From Tanypteryx hageni (lineage: Eukaryota > Arthropoda > Insecta > Odonata > Petaluridae): DNA of 64,000 nucleotides. A model generated the notes under the pieces. That model was not told the DNA's origin and searched no databases. It saw only the letters and a program-made list of their open reading frames with translations. The stretch lies in contig CM054114.1 in NCBI GenBank assembly GCA_028673005.1, forward strand, positions 14,070,516 to 14,134,515, given 5' to 3'. This document shows, piece after piece, positions 55,773 through 64,000 of the stretch. The position numbers and the translations under genes were made by a program. Numbering within the stretch: position 1 is the first letter of the stretch; each line of letters opens with the position of its first letter.

Positions 55773-56341
55773 TTATTTAAACTTGCCAGAAGTCAAATCG
55801 AGTTCTCCAACCGATGGAGTATTTAGAGATTCGGATGTACTTCCGATAAATTTCCAAATGTCAGGAAATTTATCTCCAATAAGTTCAAAGTTATTAGGTG
55901 CATTCATGTTGGAGTTGGGTAAATGTATTGTGATGGCGTCTGCGCTACTCCCGCTGAAACCTCCGGGCCCGGCAGATACGGCTTTGGAATCAGCTTTAGA
56001 TCCGGATAGCCCTCCTGGGCCAGCGGATAACGATTTTGCTTCCGAGGTTGAGCCTGAGATACCTCCTGGAACGGAAGAAAAGGAATTGGCGCCCGCGTTA
56101 GCCCCGGTGATGGTATCTGGACCGGCATTCGTAGTAGGGGCGCCCGTATTAGAGCCGGAAATGCCTAATGGTCCAGTTGTCAGTGGGTTTGCTCCGGAGA
56201 TTGAGGCGGAAATTCCTTTCGACTCCTCGGTGTCATTCGCTACGGAAATATCTGAAGGCATATCGTATTTCCCGTAGGATCCAACGCTTGAAGGGCTTAT
56301 TCCTGCATTCATGTTGTTAGAGCCAGCATTTCCTGGCAATG
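55773..56341 (-). CDS. Array gene copy 15, terminal exon, 3'-truncated with novel end
   Basis: The frame matches copy 14 (Tyr22, Met27, Gly56, Asn64) up to Gly185, then crosses the deletion at 55782/55783 and ends after Lys-Phe-Lys, giving 188 residues instead of 203. The acidic DDQEE tail, the normal stop and the usual poly(A) region are gone. The new TAA stop (55773-55775) overlaps an AATAAA on the minus strand (55772-55777), so transcripts might still be processed. Its promoter region (57778-57844) is intact. It could be a functional variant or a decaying copy. Confidence 0.7.
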
Positions 56342-59300
56342 CTGCAAGTTATAAGAAAATTAGAGAAATCTTTATTTTTTGAATAAAAAAATCATGAATT
56401 TCTTGATTCACCTAGTGACCGCAGATTACTCTCGATGCTTTAAGTAGGAATGTAAACAGAACATGTGCGTTAAACATTTATCGTGATCTCAAATACGATT
56501 CCACCCTAAGGAAAGATATATGTTATGATTATCATGAGCAAAACGAGCAATGCATATATACAAAATTTTAGTTTTCTTAAAGAATCCTTTCCATTTCAAT
56601 GACGAAAATTATTCACTGGTGACGAGTACGTAAAAATTCAAAAACTTCCAATTCGATAAATTGCCATTATATTTATTATTGATAGTATCATTCAATTGCA
56701 GCTGAGTTAAATTAGGTATGCCCGGAAAACTAACCTTTTGATTCGATCTGGGCCAAAATGGCACACAATGCCACCAATAACCAAGTTGCCACCCGGATCA
56801 TCCTTCAAAATCGAGGAATACTAAAAAAAAGCTCACTGTCTTCCACACAAGCTCCAAAGGTTTAGGAGACACGAAGCGTCAGCACACCACGGCGACGACC
56901 ATACGAATGGTTGAAGAAAAAATCAAGGGCTGGCGAGCAATAACTGCATTGTGAAATGTTTTACGTCAGCTGGGTACTGGCTCGTAGAAATGTAATAAAA
57001 CAGCGATTCACGGTATCCATAATCCGCTTATGCGGTTTTATAGAATCTTTTAATGTGGCATTTTTGCTAATGACGCGTTTTCTGAGTGATTCTCTGAGAA
57101 TTTTGACTTGGAATTCGTAATCCGCTTAAATTATTATTTCTAAAAGGAATTACAGGTAAAATTGATACTAGAACGTACATTTATTTTGGTTTCTTTGAAA
57201 TTCTCTATTTAAAACATCCGACACAATTGAAAAATTTGATATTGCGTATTCCTTTATGCCAGTCCGCAATCATAACGTATGCCGTTAGTTTAAAAAGTTT
57301 ATACCATCCTAAGTTACGAAACCAATTGAAACAACGATAAATTTTTTAGAGTGTGAAAAATGCCATCTCGATTAAGATTGAGTCCCGTCGTTATTTTCCG
57401 TTTGGCTTTAAACGGATATTAAAATTGCATCATGACCAGCCTCTTTGTAAACGTTATCAGAGTTAGATTATGTTTGTTTACAATGACTGTATTAACGAAA
57501 GCGAAATTTCATTTATTTACATGTATTGGCAAGATGGATTACTATCTATTAAATATTAATCCACTGTGTGTTATTGTTTTATAATTGATCCTTTTAATTT
57601 TTAATACGATTTCAAAGACTTACTAGAAAAGTATATAGTACGATTTTCTTGAATCAACATTTGCCGCTATTTATTAAATCGTTGTTTACAAATATTTGCA
57701 AACTTCATGATATCTGCTGAATCAATTCCAGCTTTCAGACATGCAATATATACGTATTTCGTAGTAGCTTTTTATATGTACAAAATATTAACCCGTGCAC
57801 TTATACACTAAAGCTTACTTAGTGCTATATTTATACTGACGTCATTTCAGGGGGGTTTTATATTAGACTCAAAATGGCAATAATTCAGGAAAGGCACATG
57901 CGATACTTCGTTATCAAATTTATAAGACTTGCTTATTTTTCATATGCATGCTCTTATAGAAAGCTATGGCGGTATTGTTGTTAATTGGAGTGATTATATG
58001 AGACGTACCGTTCGTATGATGACATTCCTTTTTCAGTGACAGTAATATTGTTATTCTAAACAGACCAGTTATAGAAATATTTTGGGCACGTGGATGATCG
58101 CGGATATTTTCCGACCAGAATATATAATTTATAGTGCCTTTCTCAAAACCAGACAACAACATTTTCATAGCGTTTGCACACTCATTATTTTCCTCATTAT
58201 TGTACTACAGATCAACCCGGTAGCTTAGGTAAACTAATGGAATGTTTGCAATTGCAAGGTACATATTCTTACAAATCAGAATATGAAAGAGCATTCACGC
58301 CAGTGTTCTGGTAAATCGACGATATCGTTATCATAGGAAATGAAACATAAATGCTGCCATATGTTTACCAATTGTATTTATATCTATTTAAACGTTATAT
58401 TTGTCTTTTCAAAATTTTATAAACTTAATTTTCGAATTTTTACGAAGCGACATTATTCAAATAGAGCGATTGAGAAATAATTACATATTCATCAATTACA
58501 TTTAACAGTAGTATTTTTTATATTTTCTGCACTAACACCCGCCGTTTTGACTAATTTAAATGGCGTCCCTATCTTCATCGAAATCTTAGATACGGTTCGT
58601 TGGCTTGCGATAGTGCCTTTAAATTGCTGGACGGAATAAATGACTCTTTCTAGTCATTCTCCACTAAAACATGTTTAGAAATCTCCTTACAAAATTATAG
58701 ACAGATGACATTACTCCACATTTCGCAGTCGTATTTCAGAAGATGGACGATTGTACGGGACGCAGTGACTGTGTCATCAATTTTTCATTTAACAATATAC
58801 CAACGAAATATTTTTAAATACCTCAAGTATCGGAACTCTAAAAATAAAAATTATTATTCCAGGATACATGAATATCATAGCGCATATATAGAGACCTCGA
58901 ACTCCAATTCACTAACTGGTCATTTACAAGTCATTGTTTTAAACTAGGGTTCATTCCTTTGAAATCCAAGAGTTGACAAAAATTTTGCAATTGAAAAGTG
59001 CAATCATAACGCTAATCATATTATTTCGATGGTTTCAATTCATTTATCAAATTATTTACAATGAATCTAACACACAGTTTCGTAAAATCGAATGCAGCTG
59101 AACTACTTGAAAAATATGCAAAGTAGAATATTAGTTTGTTCATTAAGGATAATTTAAAACTATTTTGATATCTTAACTTCGCTTAATACATTCGCAATTA
59201 TTTGATGTGCGATACCATTTACAACATTCAGTTTATATTGCAGAAATAAGAAAAGGGGTACCTGATTTATGTTAAAATGGGAAACGAGTGGAGGATGTCT

Positions 59301-59767
59301 TGATCATTAAAATATATTGCAAAAACCTTATTATTAAGGAATGCTAAATGGCGCTTTTTTTCTACATAATCGTTGTCATTCGAAGCCATATGTGACGCTT
59401 CCGCAGCCATGTTTGTTACATTTGTTCAAGCATTTATCGAATGATTGATTGCATTTGATAGGTAGACTTAAAACACGGGGTTTTTAAGCGGCCACCTTAT
59501 GAAGATAGACCGTTCCGCATTTCTACGAAGCATAACTTCGCAACGGATCAGCTTCTGATTTATTCCTATCCCGATGTTAGACTCTCCGTTGACGAAAATT
59601 AGGAAAAATGAATCTGTACAATTTGTGCCTCTAAGGAAGATTTTATTATTTGCTAACTAAATCAATGCTACAGTTATTCATGCAACATAAAAAACAATGG
59701 GATTCATGAATAATTAATTGATAATAAATGGTTTTTATCATTCTAACTCGTATCGAATGAGGAGTTA
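55783..59767 (-). repeat. Unit 15 (3' end of gene deleted; 41-bp-short subtype)
   Basis: Begins inside the exon because of the deletion. The spacer is of the unit 12/16 subtype (about 41 bp missing after 57250) and has an extra loss of about 10 bp near 57345 that removes the AGGCAGTGGT motif. 57845-59641 shows no gene. Confidence 0.97.
57778..57844 (-). promoter_or_regulatory. Putative CRE + TATA promoter, unit 15
   Basis: TGACGTCA at 57837-57844 and TATAAAAAG at 57778-57786, both intact even though the gene they would drive is truncated. CRE-TATA spacing is 10 bp shorter than in unit 1 by the coordinates read here. Confidence 0.4.
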
Positions 59768-60381
59768 TTAGTTTTTAGGCATTGATGGAATCAGTCCAGG
59801 CTTCTCCTCCTGGTCATCTGAATTGCCAGAAGTCAAATCGAGTTCTCCAACCGATGGAGTATTTAGAGATTCGGATGTACTTCCGATAAATTTCCAAATG
59901 TCAGGAAATTTATCTCCAATAAGTTCAAAGTTATTAGGTGCATTCATGTTGGAGTTGGGTAAATGTATTGTGATGGCGTCTGCGCTACTCCCGCTGAAAC
60001 CTCCGGGCCCGGCAGATACGGCTTTGGAATCAGCTTTAGATCCGGATAGCCCTCCTGGGCCAGCGGATAACGATTTTGCTTCCGAGGTTGAGCCTGAGAT
60101 ACCTCCTGGAACGGAAGAAAAGGAATTGGCGCCCGCGTTAGCCCCGGTGATGGCATCTGGACCGGCATTCGTAGTAGGGGCGCCCGTATTAGAGCCGGAA
60201 ATGCCTAATGGCGCAGTTGTCAGTGGGTTTGCTCCGAAGATTGAGGCGGAAATTCCTTTCGACTCCTCGGTGTCATTCGCTACGGAAATATCTGAAGGCA
60301 CATCGTATTTCCCGTCGGATCCAACGCTTGAAGGGCTTATTCCTGCATTCATGTTGTTAGATCCAGCATTTCCTGGCAATG
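59768..60381 (-). CDS. Array gene copy 16, terminal exon
   Basis: Intact 203 codons, with AATAAA at 59642-59647. It has Phe48 (Ser elsewhere, in the first repeat), Ala56, Asn64, Ala76 and Lys193. Compared with copy 2 I count about five replacement and six silent changes over the exon, fewer replacements than expected without constraint. The six 17-residue repeats occupy 59966-60271. Confidence 0.8.
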
Positions 60382-61819
60382 CTGCAAGTTATAAGAAAAT
60401 TAGAGAAATCTTTATTTTCTGAATAAAAAAATCATGAATTTCTTGATTCACCTAGTGACAGCAGATTACTCTCGATGCCTTAAGTAAGAATGTAAACAGA
60501 ACATGTGCGTTAAACATTTATCGTGATCTCAAATACGATTCCACCCTAAGGAAAGATATATGTTATGATTATCATGAGCAAAACGAGCAATGCATATATA
60601 CAAAATTTTAGTTTTCTTAAAGAATCCTTTCCATTTCAATGACGAAAATTAATCACTGGTGACGAGTACGTAAAAATTCAAAAACTTCCAATTCGATAAA
60701 TTGCCATTATATTTATTATTGATAGTATCATTCAATTGCAGCTGAGTTAAATTAGGTATGCCCGGAAAACTAACCTTTTGATTCGATCTGGGCCAAAATG
60801 GCACACAATGCCACCAATAACCAAGTTGCCACCCGGATCGTCCTTCAAAATCGAGGAATACTAAAAAAAAGCTCACTGTCTTCCACACAAGCTCCAAAGG
60901 TTTAGGAGACACGAAGCGTCAGCACACCACGGCGACGACCATACGAATGGTTGAAGAAAAAACCAAGGGCTGGCGAGCAATAACTTCATTGTGAAATGTT
61001 TTACGTCAGCTGGGTACTGGCTCGTAGAAATGTAATAAAACAGCGATTCACGGTATCCATAATCCGCTTATGCGGTTTCATAGAATCTTCTTAATGTGGC
61101 ATTTTTGCGATTGCCGCGTTTTCTGAGTGATTCTCTGAGAATTTTGACTTGGAATTCGGAATCCGCTTAAATTATTATTTCTAAAAGGAATTACAGGTAA
61201 AATTGATACTAGAACGTACATTTATTTTGGTTTCTTTGAAATTCTCTATTTAAAACATCCGACACAATTGAAAAATTTGATATTGCGTATTCCTTTATGC
61301 CAGTCCGCAATCATAACGTATGCCGTTAGTTTAAAAAGTTTATACCATCCTAAGTTACGAAACCAATTGAAACAACGATAAATTTTTTAAGGCAGTGGTA
61401 GAGTGTGAAAAATGCCATCTCGATTGAGATTGAGTCCCGTCGTTATTTTCCGTTTGGCTTTAAACGGATATTAAAATTGCATCATGACCAGCCTCTTTGT
61501 AAACGTTATCAGAGTTAGATTATGTTTGTTCACAATGACTGTATTAACGAAAGCGAAATTTCATTTATTTCCATGTATTGGCAAGATGGATTACTATCTA
61601 TTAAATATTAATCCACTGTGGGTTATTGTTTTATAATTGATCCTTTTAATTTTTAATACGATTTCAAAGACTTACTAGAAAAGTATATAGTACGATTTTC
61701 TTGAATCAACATTTGCCGCTATTTATTAAATCGTTGTTTACAAATATTTGCAAACTTCATGATATCTGCTGAATTAATTCCAGCTTTCAGACATGCAATA
61801 TATACGTATTTCGTAGTAG

Positions 61820-61896
61820 CTTTTTATATGTACAAAATATTAACCCGTGCACTTATACACTAAAGCTTACTTAGTGCTATATTTATACTGACGTCA
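61820..61896 (-). promoter_or_regulatory. Putative CRE + TATA promoter, unit 16
   Basis: TGACGTCA at 61889-61896 and TATAAAAAG at 61820-61828, both intact. Confidence 0.45.
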
Positions 61897-63820
61897 TTTC
61901 AGGGGGGTTTTATATTAGACTCAAAATGGCAATAATTCAGGAAAGGCACATGCGATACTTCGTTATCAAATTTATAAGACTTGCTTATTTTTCATATGCA
62001 TGCTCTTATAGAAAGCTATGGCGGTATTGTTGTTAATTGGAGTGATTATATGAGACGTACCGTTCGTATGATGACATTCCTTTTTCAGTGACAGTAATAT
62101 TGTTATTCTAAACAGACCAGTTATAGAAATATTTTGGGCACGTGGATGATCGCGGATATTTTCCGACCAGAATATATAATTTATAGTGCCTTTCTCAAAA
62201 CCAGACAACAACATTTTCATAGCGTTTGCACACTCATTATTTTCCTCATTATTGTACTACAGATCAACCCGGTAGCTTAGGTAAACTAATGGAATGTTTG
62301 CAATTGCAAGGTACATATTCTTACAAATCAGAATATGAAAGAGCATTCACGCCAGTGTTCTGGTAAATCGACGATATCGTTATCATAGGAAATGAAACAT
62401 AAATGCTGCCATATGTTTACCAATTGTATTTATATTTATTTAAACGTTATATTTGTCTTTTCAAAATTTTATAAACTTAATTTTCGAATTTTTACGAAGC
62501 GACATTATTCAAATAGAGCGATTGAGAAATAATTACATATTCATCAATTACATTTAACAGTAGTATTTTTTATATTTTCTGCACTAACACCCGCCGTTTT
62601 GACTAATGTAAATGGCGTCCCTATCTTCATCGAAATCTTAGATACGGTTCGTTGGCTTGCGATAGTGCCTTTAAATTCCTGGACGGAATAAATGACTCTT
62701 TCTAGTCATTCTCCACTAAAACATGTTTAGAAATCTCCTTACAAAATTATAGACAGATGACATTACTCCACATTTCGCAGTCGTATTTCAGAAGATGGAC
62801 GATTGTACGGGACGCAGTGACTGTGTCATCAATTTTTCGTTTAACAATATCCCAACGAAATATTTTTAAATACCTCAAGTATCGGAACTCTAAAAATAAA
62901 AATTATTATTCCATGATACATGAATATCATAGCGGCATATATAGAGACCTCGAACTCCAATACACTAACTGGTCATTTACAAGTCATTGTTTTAAACTAG
63001 GGTTCATTCCTTTGAAATCCAAGAGTTGACAAAAATTTTGCAATTGAAAAGTGCAATCATAACGCTAATCATATTATTTCGATGGTTTCAATTCATTTAT
63101 CAAATTATTTACAATGAATCTAACACACAGTTTCGTAAAATCGAATGCAGCTGAACTACTTGAAAAATATGCAAAGTAGAATATTAGTTTGTTCATTAAG
63201 GATAATTTAAAACTATTTTGATATCTTAACTTCGCTTAATACATTCGCAATTATTTGATGTGCGATACCATTTACAACATTCAGTTTATATTGCAGAAAT
63301 AAGAAAAGGGGTACCTGATTTATGTTAAAATGGGAAACGAGTGGAGGATGTCTTTATCATTAAAATATATTGCAAAAACCTTATTATTAAGGAATGCTAA
63401 ATGGCGCTTTTTTTCTACATAATCGTTGTCATTCGAAGCCATATGTGACGCTTCCGCAGCCATGTTTGTTACATTTGTTCAAGCATTTATCGAATGATTG
63501 ATTGCATTTGATAGGTAGACTTAAAACACGGGGTTTTTAAGCGGCCACCTTATGAAGATAGACCGTTCCGCATTTCAACGAAGCATAACTTCGCAACGGA
63601 TCAGCTTCTGATTTATTCCTATCCCGATGTTAGACTCTCCGTTGACGAAAATTAGGAAAAATGAATCTGTACAATTTGTGCCTCTAAGGAAGATTTTATT
63701 ATTTGCTAACTAAATCAATGCTACAGTTATTCATGCAACATAAAAAACAATGGGATTCATGAATAATTAATTGTACATAAATGGTTTTTATCATTCTAAC
63801 TCGTATCGAATGAGGAGTTA

Positions 63821-64000
63821 TTAGTTTTTAGGCATTGATGGAATCAGTCCAGGCTTCTCCTCCTGGTCATCTGAATTGCCAGAAGTCAAATCGAGTTCTC
63901 CAACCGATGGAGTATTTAGAGATTCGAATGTACTTCCGATAAATTTCCAAATATCAGGAAATTTATCTCCAATAAGTTCAAAGTTATTAGGTGCATTCAT
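63821..64000 (-). CDS. Array gene copy 17, terminal exon (partial, residues 145-203)
   Basis: The right window edge cuts this exon at Met145; only the C-terminal tail is visible. It has Gly166, Phe169 as in copy 12, and Asn203. A private silent change sits in the Asp160 codon. AATAAA is at 63695-63700. The stop is TAA followed by TAA. Confidence 0.75.
   Translation of the reverse strand: MNAPNNFELIGDKFPDIWKFIGSTFESLNTPSVGELDLTSGNSDDQEEKPGLIPSMPKN

Larger units (their letters stand above)
53065..55782 (-). repeat. Unit 14, spacer truncated by deletion
   Basis: Exon, intron region and promoter are complete, but the spacer stops at 55782 where a 1,430-bp deletion joins it to the middle of the next exon. 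In unit 13 the missing stretch corresponds to 51690-53119. No microhomology of note is visible at the join. Confidence 0.97.
59768..63820 (-). repeat. Unit 16 (4053 bp subtype)
   Basis: Complete short-subtype unit, very close to unit 15 in the spacer. A minus-strand frame at 60649-60912 is open here but interrupted in other units. 61897-63694 shows no gene. Confidence 0.97.
1..64000. repeat. Tandem array of ~4.1 kb gene-bearing units (spans whole window)
   Basis: Every landmark recurs at a fixed spacing: the exon stop codons on the minus strand lie at 3973, 8070, 12167, 16264, 20359, 24455, 28550, 32644, 36736, 40828, 44920, 48973, 53065, 59768 and 63821. Spacing is 4092-4097 bp, or 4053 bp for units 12 and 16. 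One pair of units is shortened by a 1,430-bp deletion at 55782/55783. All units point the same way and have no filler between them. Similarity is high in spacer as well as exon, so the array is young or continually homogenised. Unit boundaries in the entries below are arbitrary and are set at the exon stop codon. Confidence 0.99.

Noticed and set aside
60649..60912. Minus-strand 87-codon frame in unit 16 intron region
   Set aside because: Open in this unit only; the corresponding stretch has stops or shifts in the other units, so it is not conserved as a gene.
1..64000. Transposon, CRISPR array, rRNA or prokaryotic operon as explanation for the periodicity
   Set aside because: No transposase, terminal repeats, target duplications, short spacer-repeat pattern, rRNA-like sequence or ribosome-binding sites are visible. 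The repeat is far too long for CRISPR.

Overview
The whole window is one head-to-tail tandem array. A unit of about 4.09 kb (4,092-4,097 bp in most copies, 4,053 bp in a shorter subtype) repeats without interruption from base 1 to base 64000. There are 15 complete or nearly complete units plus a partial one at each edge, so the array continues beyond the window on both sides. No single-copy flanking DNA is present.

Each unit looks like a small eukaryotic gene on the minus strand. The AT-rich spacer carries a consensus CRE (TGACGTCA) and, about 60 bp downstream in the sense of transcription, a TATAAAAAG box. About 1.4 kb further along the minus strand is a 3' splice site with a CTAAT branch-point-like motif, a pyrimidine-rich tract and TTGCAG. 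It opens a GC-richer terminal exon encoding 203 residues, followed by an AATAAA signal about 120 nt past the stop. I could not identify the 5' coding exon(s) with certainty. The split-gene signals, the lack of any bacterial gene organisation, the AT-rich spacers and the branch-point type suggest a metazoan genome, most likely an arthropod. That is inference, not identification.

The encoded product is a low-complexity, acidic protein rich in Ser, Gly, Ala and Asn. Its core is six tandem 17-residue repeats (residues 37-138), and its C-terminal tail is less repetitive. It resembles no family I can name. It could be an extracellular, mucin-like or structural protein, but no signal peptide has been located.

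The minus frame is open in every copy, whereas the overlapping plus-strand frame and the spacer ORFs are broken in several copies. The copies differ by scattered substitutions, many of them amino-acid replacements at a few recurrent sites (residues 64, 79, 166, 193). Adjacent copies are often identical (4/5; 6/7/8; 10/11 nearly), and some units look mosaic, as expected from unequal exchange or gene conversion. One copy near 55.8 kb has lost 1,430 bp, including its normal 3' end, and now ends in a novel three-residue tail whose stop codon overlaps an AATAAA.
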